Assembly (NCBI GenBank): GCA_964585635.1
Contig: CAZPEV010000178.1
Span: 1-6,553, forward strand
Source of the DNA: CAZPEV01 sp964585635
GTDB taxonomy: Bacteria > Zixibacteria > MSB-5A5 > GN15 > JAAZOE01
DNA length: 6,553 nucleotides
Direction: 5' to 3'
This document shows, one piece after another, positions 1 through 6,148 of this stretch; position 1 is the stretch's first letter; the number at the start of each line of letters is the position of its first letter. Made by a program: the position numbers and the translations under genes. The notes below the pieces were generated by a model. It was not told the DNA's origin. It saw nothing but the letters and a program-made list of their open reading frames with translations, and searched no databases.

Positions 1-319
1 ATATCTTGCCGAAAACCTCCGGGACGAGCGATGACCCGCCCATGCCGAGGACAAAGAGGTGGCAGGCGCCGGCCGACCTCACATTCTCGACCAGACGCTC
101 GATCCGCATCAATTCGCCCGGCATTTCCCGGATCACATCAAGCCATCCCAGACGGTTCATGATCACTTTGCGGTCGGCCGCACTCGGTCGCTGGAAGACG
201 TCGGCGTTTCTGGAAATGACTTGGCCTACCAGATCGATCTTCACCGCCCGCGACAGTTGCCTGGTGTACTCAGCCTGAATAGCCCCCGGGCTGATCGTCT
301 GCCTTGACAATGGCATCAT
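1..319 (-). CDS. pgi: Glucose-6-phosphate isomerase, N-terminal part (runs off the window)
   Basis: The enzyme interconverts glucose 6-phosphate and fructose 6-phosphate in the cytoplasm. Only the first 106 residues are present; the gene leaves at base 1. Residues 55-61 read NRLGWLD and residues 91-102 read LGMGGSSLVPEV. The latter is the glycine/serine sugar-phosphate loop of the SIS fold in phosphoglucose isomerases. The pairing of RLGWLD with GMGGSSL is, as I recall it, the form found in the isomerase half of bifunctional transaldolase/glucose-6-phosphate isomerases. Here no transaldolase precedes it, because the gene starts afresh about 200 bases after rpe. Two adjacent ATG codons (319 and 316) are possible starts. 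AGGGGG at 325-330 sits 5 or 8 bases upstream of them, so the first is chosen but the second is equally reasonable. A promoter lies at 356-383. The catalytic residues farther along cannot be checked, so another SIS-fold sugar isomerase is a minor alternative. Confidence 0.82.
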   Translation of the reverse strand, partial: MMPLSRQTISPGAIQAEYTRQLSRAVKIDLVGQVISRNADVFQRPSAADRKVIMNRLGWLDVIREMPGELMRIERLVENVRSAGACHLFVLGMGGSSLVPEVFGKI

Positions 320-355
320 AGTGTCCCCCTTCTTCTATTAGAATAACAATCTCAC

Positions 356-383
356 CTTACATAATTGTTCACTTCGATGTCAA
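356..383 (-). promoter_or_regulatory. Sigma-70-like promoter of the isomerase gene
   Basis: On the minus strand a perfect TTGACA -35 box (378-383) is followed after 16 bases by TGTAAG (356-361), a 4-of-6 match to TATAAT. Initiation about 7 bases on would leave a leader of roughly 30 bases before the ATG at 319. It lies in the 198-base gap after rpe, which suggests the isomerase can be transcribed independently. I found no convincing intrinsic terminator for rpe in that gap. Confidence 0.5.
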
Positions 384-517
384 TCACAACCTGAAATATT
401 TGCGTGAAAGACAGCAGCCAAGGGCCTTTATCGTCAGCGACCGCCTGTTCCCCTATTTATTGAACTTATATCAGATATATTCTGTCGTGCTTTGCCGGCG
501 GCGCAAGAATTTATTGA

Positions 518-1165
518 CTATATGCTTTTGATGAACTTCACCAGATCGGCTCGATCGCATTCTTTGAAAAAGGCCGTCCCCATGACCAAAACGTCGACTC
601 CGGCGGCGATTAAGGCGGAGGCGTTGTCGCGGGTGACGCCGCCGTCGACCTGGAGACGGCAGGAGAGACGGTTGGCGCGGATAAAATCGCGTAGCGCCTG
701 GGCGCGCGACAGCGACTCCGGGATGAATTTCTGCCCGCCAAATCCGGGGAAGACCGACATCAAAAGCACCAGATCCACCTGATGCAGATAGGGTAAGACC
801 GACTCCAGCGGCCGGTCGGGATTGAGCGAGAGACCGACCTGGCCACCGAAACACCTCGCCATTCGGATCTTCTCGGTCGGGTCGGGGTCGATCTCGACAT
901 GGAACGTCAGCAGGTCGGCGCCGGCGGCGGCGAACGATTCGAAAAATTTCTCCGGGTTGGTCACCATCAGATGAACGTCCAGAAACAGGTCGACGGCCCC
1001 TTTGAGCGCCCTGACCATGTCGGGGCCGACGGTGAGATTGGGGACAAAATGGCCGTCCATGACGTCGATATGCAGCCAGTCGGCGCCGGCCGCCTTGGCC
1101 GAACGGACCTCCTCCCCCATCCGGGCGAAGTCGGCCGAAAGAATCGATGGTGCGATTTTAATCAT
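518..1165 (-). CDS. rpe: Ribulose-phosphate 3-epimerase
   Basis: This cytoplasmic TIM-barrel metalloenzyme interconverts D-ribulose 5-phosphate and D-xylulose 5-phosphate in the pentose phosphate pathway. At 215 residues it is complete and normal for the family. The family landmarks appear in order: APSILSADF at 5-13 with Ser7, HIDVMDGHFVPN at 32-43, DVHLMV at 63-68, MSVFPGFGGQKF at 136-147, VDGGV at 173-177 and GTAFF at 196-200. The expected metal ligands and acid/base residues are present as His32, Asp34, His65 and Asp174. The Asn common before PGFGGQ is Phe here, a position that varies in the family. The start is fixed by homology, since MIKIAPSILSAD is the normal N-terminus. An AAGG lies only a base or two before the ATG, and the candidate promoter sits so close that the message may be leaderless. 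The next gene, an isomerase with its own promoter, also handles sugar phosphates. Confidence 0.97.
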   Translation of the reverse strand: MIKIAPSILSADFARMGEEVRSAKAAGADWLHIDVMDGHFVPNLTVGPDMVRALKGAVDLFLDVHLMVTNPEKFFESFAAAGADLLTFHVEIDPDPTEKIRMARCFGGQVGLSLNPDRPLESVLPYLHQVDLVLLMSVFPGFGGQKFIPESLSRAQALRDFIRANRLSCRLQVDGGVTRDNASALIAAGVDVLVMGTAFFKECDRADLVKFIKSI

Positions 1166-1173
1166 ACCTTTGG

Positions 1174-1202
1174 AAAATACACGGTTGTAGTCGCACGCTC
1201 AA
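1174..1202 (-). promoter_or_regulatory. rpe: Candidate rpe promoter placed almost on the start codon
   Basis: On the minus strand TTGAGC (1197-1202) and TATTTT (1174-1179) are separated by 17 bases; each matches 4 of 6 consensus positions. Initiation 7-9 bases past the -10 box falls at about 1165-1167, on or next to the A of the rpe ATG. That would give a leaderless or nearly leaderless mRNA. The alternative is read-through from the dockerin gene upstream, 93 bases away, for which I see no clear terminator. Confidence 0.35.
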
Positions 1203-1258
1203 CTATTTTATTCGTCGAATGCCCGTCTTTCGTCAGGGTTCGATTGTCCTCCGGCCGA

Positions 1259-1957
1259 TCACCAGGGGCAACAGGCATCCGGGCCGAATCGGAAAAGATA
1301 ATTTATTTGGCGGACGGCATCGCCGACATTAACCGCCCCGTCGCAATTGAGATCACCAAGTTCCACCGGATCGGGGGGCGGCCCCCCCTTGAAGATGTAG
1401 TTGATCAGGAATACGGCGTCGCCCAAGTTCTTGCCCCCATCCTTATTGGGGTCGCCGGCCATATAGATGCCCACGTTCATTACATGCCAGCTCGTGCAGC
1501 ACTGGTCAAATGTTTGTTGGGGGTCGCCGACCTTGATGAGAACCTGAGCGGCAGTATTGACCTCGCCCGGACCCGGCGTATAGGTTACCGTGGTGGCCGG
1601 GCCGGTGGCGTTGGAGAAGGAGACTGTGCCGGTGCCCGAAATGATCTCGTATCCCCAGGTGATGCTCTGCGGATCGATGGCCTCGGTAGCGGTGAAGTCG
1701 ACGCCTTTCGCATGACCGGAACAGGTGATAATGTCGCTGCCGGAGATAATTGTCGGGCAAGGCCCGCAGCACATGACCTTGGCGGGCCAGCACCAGACGC
1801 CGTTATGGTCTCCGTCAAGAAAGGTGACAGCAAGGTTACTGCCATTGATATCCTGAAAGATGCAGCTCACCGTGCCGACCGTTTTGGTGACATCGACGCA
1901 AAGCGTCCCCAGGCCCATCGGGTTCGGGTTGTCGGCCGAAAGATGGAGCGAAAGCAT
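1259..1957 (-). CDS. Secreted dockerin protein, C-terminal part after a frameshift
   Basis: This frame continues the protein begun at 2367. Read alone it would start at an ATG at 1957 with no ribosome binding site ahead of it, so it is probably not an independent gene. In the restored protein (about 369 residues) this part is 138-369. Residues 138-200 finish the N-terminal beta-rich domain. Residues 204-303 look like an Ig-like domain, with alternating strands such as TTVTYTPGPGE. Residues 304-369 are a two-repeat dockerin-like domain. Its F-hand-like calcium loops have ligands D306/N308/D310/N314/D317 and D339/N341/D343/N347/D350, followed by helices containing INYIFKGGPPP and INYLFRFGP. The protein ends in CCPW after a Cys pair. 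In cellulosomes dockerins bind cohesins; outside cellulosomes, as here, the role is unclear. Only 93 bases separate its stop from rpe. Confidence 0.8.
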   Translation of the reverse strand: MLSLHLSADNPNPMGLGTLCVDVTKTVGTVSCIFQDINGSNLAVTFLDGDHNGVWCWPAKVMCCGPCPTIISGSDIITCSGHAKGVDFTATEAIDPQSITWGYEIISGTGTVSFSNATGPATTVTYTPGPGEVNTAAQVLIKVGDPQQTFDQCCTSWHVMNVGIYMAGDPNKDGGKNLGDAVFLINYIFKGGPPPDPVELGDLNCDGAVNVGDAVRQINYLFRFGPDACCPW

Positions 1958-2367
1958 ATGCTCAAGGGGCCGGCGGGCACCCCCGGTGATATCATGACCG
2001 CGCCGCCCAGATACAGCTTTTGGGGCAAATAGGTCTCGTTGACGACTATCCCCCCGGTCAGATCGAATGTCGCCGCCGGATCTCCCATCCGGGTACCCAC
2101 CACGTGCGTGACATACCGGCCATGCCCCCAGGCGTTCGTGTATTGGCCGTTGAAAGTCCAGGTGGTCCCGCCGGTCGAGGTGATGGTGATGGGAATCTGG
2201 AAGCCGCCAAGGGCGACGTCGCTGGCGATTTTGATATCAAGGCTATAGCAGTGATCGTACCAGATGGTATCGCCTGCGGAAAGCGAAATATCAAGTTGCA
2301 CGTTCCCGGCGGCAGCCGCCGCACCCGAGATGACGAACGACAGGCAGAGAATATTGAACTTGCGCAT
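1867..2367 (-). CDS. Secreted dockerin protein, N-terminal part before a frameshift
   Basis: Translation from the ATG at 2367 begins MRKFNILCLSFVISGAAAAA, a clear Sec signal peptide with a positive start, hydrophobic core and small-residue end. GGAGG lies 8 bases upstream, which favours this start over an in-frame GTG at 2403 whose extension would spoil the signal peptide. Residues 21-135 are a beta-rich domain (for example GGFQIPITIT). Its fold could be cohesin-like, but that is a guess from strand pattern. After Leu135 (codon 1963-1965) this frame runs into a basic, unstructured tail and stops at 1867. The other frame continues with EHMLSLHLSADN and goes on to a dockerin at 1259. The tail from about 1962 down to 1867 is therefore an artefact of the frameshift. 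The gene has its own promoter at 2486-2513 and a leader of about 110 bases. Confidence 0.8.
   Translation of the reverse strand: MRKFNILCLSFVISGAAAAAGNVQLDISLSAGDTIWYDHCYSLDIKIASDVALGGFQIPITITSTGGTTWTFNGQYTNAWGHGRYVTHVVGTRMGDPAATFDLTGGIVVNETYLPQKLYLGGAVMISPGVPAGPLSICFRSIFRPTTRTRWAWGRFASMSPKRSAR
1958..1969 (-). other. Apparent -1 frameshift joining the two parts of the dockerin gene
   Basis: The upstream frame reads sensibly through ...PAGPL and the downstream frame begins sensibly at EHMLSL, with base 1963 shared between them. Adding one C to the run of four C (minus strand, bases 1966-1969) gives a continuous reading PAGPLEHMLSL. A one-base loss in this homopolymer, whether mutation or sequencing error, is the simplest reading. 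I see no canonical X-XXY-YYZ slippery heptamer here. Confidence 0.75.
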
Positions 2368-2464
2368 GATTTTACCCTCCCCCGGCAATGCTTTTGCCTT
2401 CACTATTCGATTCAGCCGGCTCCATTCCGATGGTTCGATGGGGTCTGTTCGCCGATGAATAGAT

Positions 2465-2480
2465 TGGAGTCGTTACTCCA
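2465..2480 (-). promoter_or_regulatory. Perfect 6-bp palindrome at the dockerin transcription start
   Basis: TGGAGT and ACTCCA are separated by a 4-base loop. The expected start of transcription from the promoter at 2486-2513 falls at the edge of this palindrome (about 2479). It could act as a hairpin at the 5' end of the message, which protects some bacterial mRNAs, or as an operator. Farther down the leader, CTATTC at 2403-2408 can pair with GAATAG at 2457-2462, and CGGC at 2417-2420 with GCCG at 2451-2454. These pairs enclose a CGATGG direct repeat (2428-2433 and 2436-2441). Confidence 0.45.
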
Positions 2481-2485
2481 CTATA

Positions 2486-2513
2486 AGTAAAGCAGATTCG
2501 GCAATTGTGTCAA
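2486..2513 (-). promoter_or_regulatory. Sigma-70-like promoter of the frameshifted dockerin gene
   Basis: On the minus strand there is a perfect TTGACA at 2508-2513, a 16-base spacer and TTTACT at 2486-2491 (4 of 6). TATAGT a few bases downstream is a better -10 by sequence, but it would need a 22-base spacer. The leader to the ATG at 2367 would be about 112 bases, the longest leader in the window. Confidence 0.55.
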
Positions 2514-2595
2514 GCGATATTTGACCAATGGGGAATGGGCTTTCGCCCCTGCTTCCATGTTCCGTCAGGACTCGCTGTCCCCTCCGCAAAACGTC

Positions 2596-2636
2596 ACTGA
2601 CAGCAGGGTTTGGGGCCGCCTTTGAAAATGTAATTC
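2596..2636 (-). pseudogene. 41-bp remnant duplicate of the dockerin-coding 3' end
   Basis: This segment matches 2786-2826, the last codons of the large dockerin gene, at 38 of 41 bases in the same orientation. On the minus strand it still encodes NYIFKGGPKPCCQ followed by a stop, TGA instead of TAA. No upstream dockerin half or start belongs to it. The homology begins abruptly at 2636, two bases beyond the hairpin repeat at 2639-2732. It is either the tail of a lost dockerin gene or a duplication made when the 149-bp segment 2637-2785 was inserted. Confidence 0.75.
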
Positions 2637-2638
2637 TT

Positions 2639-2732
2639 GTGCGCGGTCGGACGTCCTCGTCTGCTGCGAAAAGAATGAGGCGGGACCACCCGCAAGTACG
2701 TGTAGGGGTCGGGTTTCCCGACCCGTCCCTGC
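2639..2732. repeat. Dispersed hairpin repeat, copy 1
   Basis: It aligns by eye with 6295-6384 in the same orientation: 79 of 90 aligned positions are identical, there is one 4-base gap, and all 11 substitutions are transitions. Both copies begin GTGCGCGGTC and share the core AAAAGAATGAGGCGGG. Near the far end, GGGTCGGG (2706-2713) and CCCGACCC (2717-2724) form a perfect 8-bp hairpin with a TTT loop. It has no credible coding capacity of its own. It lies just after the large dockerin gene on the transcribed strand. Confidence 0.85.
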
Positions 2733-2733
2733 T

Positions 2734-2759
2734 CCCGGCCAATCTCCAGATCGGCCGGG
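2734..2759. repeat. Second hairpin next to repeat copy 1
   Basis: CCCGGCC (2734-2740) and GGCCGGG (2753-2759) form a 7-bp stem, and ATCT/AGAT inside can extend it past one mismatch. On the minus strand it begins about 25 bases after the stop codon of the large gene. It may therefore block 3' exonucleases or help end transcription, but no run of T follows, so it is not a standard intrinsic terminator. Confidence 0.5.
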
Positions 2760-2783
2760 CAGTAGGCATGGGTTATCGTGCGG

Positions 2784-5700
2784 TTACTGACAGCAGGGTT
2801 TGGGGCCACTCTTGAAAATGTAATTCACCATATAGACGGCGTCCCCAATATTCACCGCCTTATCGCAATTACCGTCTCCGGCCACCATAAGAGGCGGCGG
2901 CGGGCCGCCCTTGAAGATATAGTTGATCACGTACACGGCGTCGCCAATGTTGAGCACCTGGTCATTATTGGCGTCCCCACAAAGGTAGATCAGCGTCAAG
3001 AACGAAAGCGTATCCGCGTTGCAGGTATCGCGCGCCACGACCGTCAGGATCTCCGCAAACATGGTATCCGGCACATGGCCGACCACCGAATCATTGTGGA
3101 CGGTGCACCAATGAGGATATTGCAGATAAGATATCGTGTGCGTCGTGTTATCCGGGTCGGTGATGATTGGATGGTAGGCAAACTCGGTATGGAATCCAGC
3201 CAACATGGTGTCGCTGACAGGAGTTATCACGGGTCGGAAATCATTGCACGGATCGCAAACGTCTCCGATCCCATCCTGGTCATAATCAGCCTGCGCGGGG
3301 TTATAAACGGTCGGGCAGTTATCGAGCGGACATTGATTGGCCGGATTGCCGGGATCACCGAAATGGTCTCCATCGGCATCAGTGCAGATCATATTAAATA
3401 ACACCGAGATATTGTCAGAATTATGATTGGCAGAGGCAAGATCCAGTACCCCGTCTCCATTTAAGTCGACACCAATCGCCTTACAAGGATTATCTCCAAC
3501 CGGATATCTGCCGTCGGATACAAAGGTTGCATCGCCGCTATTCTTTAGAAGCACCAGACTGTCGGAATTGGCGCTGGCGGTAATAATATCCAAATCGCCA
3601 TCGCCATCGATATCAGCGGGATTGGCACACAACGTTCTATTTCCGGCAGAATATGCTATCGGCGCCCCAAATGTCCCATTACCGTTATTTATCAGGATGG
3701 AGACGGTATTGGGAATGGAGTTGGCTACTGCGATGTCCAAGTCCCCATCGGCGTCGAAGTCGGCCGCCGATGTGAAATAGGGGTTGAGGCCGGCAGGATA
3801 ATTGACGGCAGATGAAAACGTCGCATCCCCGTTATTGAGAAAAATAGAAACCGTCCCGCTGCCGGTATTGGGAACGACCAGATCGATATCTCCGTCGGAA
3901 TCCAAATCACCAGCGCAAATATAATACGGTTGGTTTCCAGCCGTATAGGCCGCGGGCGAACCGAAGGTTCCGTTTCCGGCGTTGACCAAAATCGAAACCG
4001 TGCCGCTCACTTGATTGGCGACGGCCAAATCAGGATGTCCGTCATCGTTGTAATCGGCAATGGCGGTTTGGCGCGGTCTGGCCCCAACCGCGTACTGAAC
4101 TGGTGAAGCAAAAGTCCCATCGCCCGCGTTTAGCAGCACGGAAATGCCATTGGAATAATAGTCGGTGGTGACTATATCCATCGCGCCATCGCCATCGAGG
4201 TCGCCGGCATTGACACCGGTAGGTGTATTTCCCACAGCGTAGTTCACGGCAGCCGCGAAGACGCCGTTCCCCTGATTGATGAATACTGATACCGTATTCG
4301 CCTGTTGGTTCACCGTAATCAGGTCCGATTGGCCGTCAGCATTGACATCGGCGGCGACGATATCATTAGTTCCATCACCGCTGGCATATACAGAGTCCTG
4401 GAGATACACGCCGTCGCGGGGGGTGGTGGCAATCGTAAACGACCACGAAAACGGTGTGAGCGGCATTCCTGCGGCTGAGGTGATGCCGTCCGTCAGCGTA
4501 ACGGTTACGACCTCCCCGGGGGCAAAATCCACGCTTGGATCGAACGTGGCTGTATTTGTAATCGAATCATATCCTATACTACCCAGGTGTATGCCTGTCA
4601 TCCCACCGCACACGTTAATATTTGCACTTGTCAGAGTTGTCTCATCAATGACCCCATCGAATTTGAATGCAATATTTGTGTTCGCAGGCACATCTATTTC
4701 ATTGGCGTGTGGAGACATTACCGCAATCTGAAGCACCTCTCTTCTGCATAGAAACGCCTTGATGAAGAAATTAACATCCCAACCCCAATCATCATACATT
4801 GATCCCCATTTCCCGGTATAATATTCAGAAGATCTTTTTTGACCTGAAGGCACGCCGTCGTCTGATACGATCGCGAGCACATCCGAGGGATTGTTGTAGA
4901 TTGGAGTGTAGCCGATATGGAATTCATCCCCATTATGAAAAATGAGTTCTGATGTCGAGACATCGAGCAATGTCATATTGGGATAATAGCTTGTGACCGT
5001 ATTCACTGCATATGTGGCAATGACATCGCCTGGGAATCCATTCCCGTTGTCCTTCCAAATATAAATCTTCGCACCAGGATTACCGACAGAACCTGCGGCG
5101 TAAAAATAAAACCCGACCGTATCAAGCCCGCATTGCTCATTAGGTGCGCATTGAACAGTAAAGCGCATGTTGAATAAATCATCACCATAAACATCGGGAA
5201 TAACCCAATAAAGATTGGGCGATTCATCATGATAGGCGAGCCAATTACATGCTGTTGGCGTCTCAGTGAAGCAGACTTCCGCAAAGAATAGGGGATTATA
5301 ATCTGCCCCAGCTAATTCCAAGAAGCTATACCAACTATTGTTGTAATATGCATAAGATCTTCCCTGGCCACAGTTACCATCGTCTGTGATAAATTGTATG
5401 TTATCTAATGTCTTATTATTAACAGTGTATCCGACGTGGAAATCGCCCGTCAACACAAGATTTTGTGCAGATAGGTCAATTGACAACACTGATGGATAGA
5501 AGACAAGCTGATTGCCAGAGACGACCTGACTATATATGACGGTACTGGGAAACCCATTCCCATTATCATTCCACACATAGATTGTTATCCCCTCACCGGA
5601 GACATTGCCGGAAGCATTATAAAGAGCAAATTCGACCGTCAAAAGAGTGCACATAGTCGCTGGCGGTGTAAACCTTACGTTGATGAAATCGGAGCCGTCA

Positions 5701-6110
5701 GATGAAGGATACTGCCAATAATATGCAAACGTGCAGGCATACTGAAGCAAGGGGCAAGCATAATCACGATTGTGCTGGATTGACGGCACTTTTTCCATAG
5801 GTCTGAGAGCCATTGCGGATAAGGACTCCGATCCAGCGACCAGTCGCTTCATTACTTGTTGCGGCATACGTGCAGAAAGACTAGTCACCGGTTGATCTGT
5901 TCTATATGCAAGCCGGCTCCCGTGAAGATGGGCGACCTCACTATCCGCTTGGAAAAGGTTACTGTCCGGACCCTTGCCATTGTTTTGCGTGAACGCCAGC
6001 GGCATCCGGTCCATCTTCTGCATGATCATGAGATTCTGATCGGCGGCAGAAGCCGATGACAGGGCCAATCCTGCGAAAACGCCCGCAACCAACGATATCA
6101 TAATCTTCAT
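2784..6110 (-). CDS. Large secreted modular protein with FG-GAP beta-propeller and C-terminal dockerin
   Basis: This is a 1108-residue exported protein of unknown task. The start is the ATG at 6110: AGGGG lies about 5 bases ahead of it and MKIMISLVAGVFAGLALSSA begins a signal peptide, with likely cleavage after ASA at 20-22. The frame stays open upstream to 6458, but that stretch is repeat DNA. Order of parts: 118-283 and 284-455, two related beta-rich domains with DNGNGFP motifs; 460-562, SbsA-type Ig-like domain (MSPHANEIDVP, SWSFT); 575-906, seven FG-GAP/VCBS repeats with DxDxDGxxD calcium loops; 908-957, thrombospondin type-3 segment (DNCPTVYNPAQADYDQDGIG); 958-1042, Ig/cadherin-like segment; 1043-1108, dockerin. 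The dockerin loops have ligands D1046/N1048/D1050/N1054/D1057 and D1079/N1081/D1083/N1087/D1090, and it ends in PCCQ. No catalytic domain is recognisable. Binding or adhesion outside the cell is inferred. It has its own promoter at 6149-6176. Confidence 0.92.
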   Translation of the reverse strand: MKIMISLVAGVFAGLALSSASAADQNLMIMQKMDRMPLAFTQNNGKGPDSNLFQADSEVAHLHGSRLAYRTDQPVTSLSARMPQQVMKRLVAGSESLSAMALRPMEKVPSIQHNRDYACPLLQYACTFAYYWQYPSSDGSDFINVRFTPPATMCTLLTVEFALYNASGNVSGEGITIYVWNDNGNGFPSTVIYSQVVSGNQLVFYPSVLSIDLSAQNLVLTGDFHVGYTVNNKTLDNIQFITDDGNCGQGRSYAYYNNSWYSFLELAGADYNPLFFAEVCFTETPTACNWLAYHDESPNLYWVIPDVYGDDLFNMRFTVQCAPNEQCGLDTVGFYFYAAGSVGNPGAKIYIWKDNGNGFPGDVIATYAVNTVTSYYPNMTLLDVSTSELIFHNGDEFHIGYTPIYNNPSDVLAIVSDDGVPSGQKRSSEYYTGKWGSMYDDWGWDVNFFIKAFLCRREVLQIAVMSPHANEIDVPANTNIAFKFDGVIDETTLTSANINVCGGMTGIHLGSIGYDSITNTATFDPSVDFAPGEVVTVTLTDGITSAAGMPLTPFSWSFTIATTPRDGVYLQDSVYASGDGTNDIVAADVNADGQSDLITVNQQANTVSVFINQGNGVFAAAVNYAVGNTPTGVNAGDLDGDGAMDIVTTDYYSNGISVLLNAGDGTFASPVQYAVGARPRQTAIADYNDDGHPDLAVANQVSGTVSILVNAGNGTFGSPAAYTAGNQPYYICAGDLDSDGDIDLVVPNTGSGTVSIFLNNGDATFSSAVNYPAGLNPYFTSAADFDADGDLDIAVANSIPNTVSILINNGNGTFGAPIAYSAGNRTLCANPADIDGDGDLDIITASANSDSLVLLKNSGDATFVSDGRYPVGDNPCKAIGVDLNGDGVLDLASANHNSDNISVLFNMICTDADGDHFGDPGNPANQCPLDNCPTVYNPAQADYDQDGIGDVCDPCNDFRPVITPVSDTMLAGFHTEFAYHPIITDPDNTTHTISYLQYPHWCTVHNDSVVGHVPDTMFAEILTVVARDTCNADTLSFLTLIYLCGDANNDQVLNIGDAVYVINYIFKGGPPPPLMVAGDGNCDKAVNIGDAVYMVNYIFKSGPKPCCQ
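3393..4388 (-). repeat. Seven 147-bp tandem units encoding an FG-GAP/VCBS beta-propeller
   Basis: The first Asp of each calcium loop falls at residues 588, 637, 686, 735, 784, 833 and 882 of the large protein, exactly 49 apart with no insertion or deletion. Each unit reads roughly A-D-x-D-x-D-G-x-x-D-(L/I)-x-x-A-N, then TVSILxNxGxGTF, then xxxYxxGxxP. Seven such repeats make a complete seven-bladed propeller of the integrin-alpha type, each blade able to bind calcium. The units are diverged in sequence, so the array is old, yet its length is strictly kept. Confidence 0.93.
4746..5759 (-). repeat. Two tandem copies of an unrecognised beta-rich domain
   Basis: Copy A (residues 118-283, bases 5262-5759) and copy B (284-455, bases 4746-5261) share a sequence of landmarks. 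These are a Tyr-Trp-x-x-Pro start (YYWQYP, LYWVIP), FxNxRFT-type strands (DFINVRFT, LFNMRFT), IYVWNDNGNGFP versus IYIWKDNGNGFP, YYP/FYP followed by a hydrophobic strand, FHVGYT versus FHIGYT, a DDG turn (ITDDG, VSDDG), and a closing aromatic strand ending in FxxxxC. I do not recognise a named family. The regular strands suggest a jelly-roll or other sandwich fold. This stretch is visibly AT-richer than the propeller part. Confidence 0.75.
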
Positions 6111-6148
6111 GGCTACCCCTACCTGTGAAGTAATTGCCAACTGGTAGT

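Noticed and set aside
491..505. Possible rpe terminator hairpin around TTGC...GCAA
   Set aside because: Only a 4-bp outer stem forms and there is no T run on the minus strand.
1958..1969. Programmed -1 ribosomal frameshift
   Set aside because: There is no canonical slippery heptamer in the right phase and no clear stimulatory structure was found; a one-base homopolymer deletion is simpler.
899..2032. A 377-codon plus-strand open frame
   Set aside because: It lies antisense across rpe and the dockerin gene, has no recognisable domain, and is explained by GC-rich codon usage on the opposite strand.
2537..2548. GGGC-loop-GCCC hairpin with a GAAA loop on the minus strand, upstream of the dockerin promoter
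   Set aside because: A 4-bp stem is expected by chance in DNA of this composition, and no T run follows.
2594..2809. A 71-codon minus-strand open frame ending in NYIFKGGPKPCCQ
   Set aside because: Its first part is translated hairpin-repeat DNA and only the last 13 residues resemble a protein, so it is treated as a remnant tail.
2778..3401. A 207-codon plus-strand open frame opposite the dockerin end of the large gene
   Set aside because: It is antisense to well-supported thrombospondin type-3 and dockerin coding sequence and has no domain of its own.
3393..4388. CRISPR-like periodicity
   Set aside because: The 147-bp period is protein-coding (49-residue beta-propeller blades), without short identical repeats or unique spacers.
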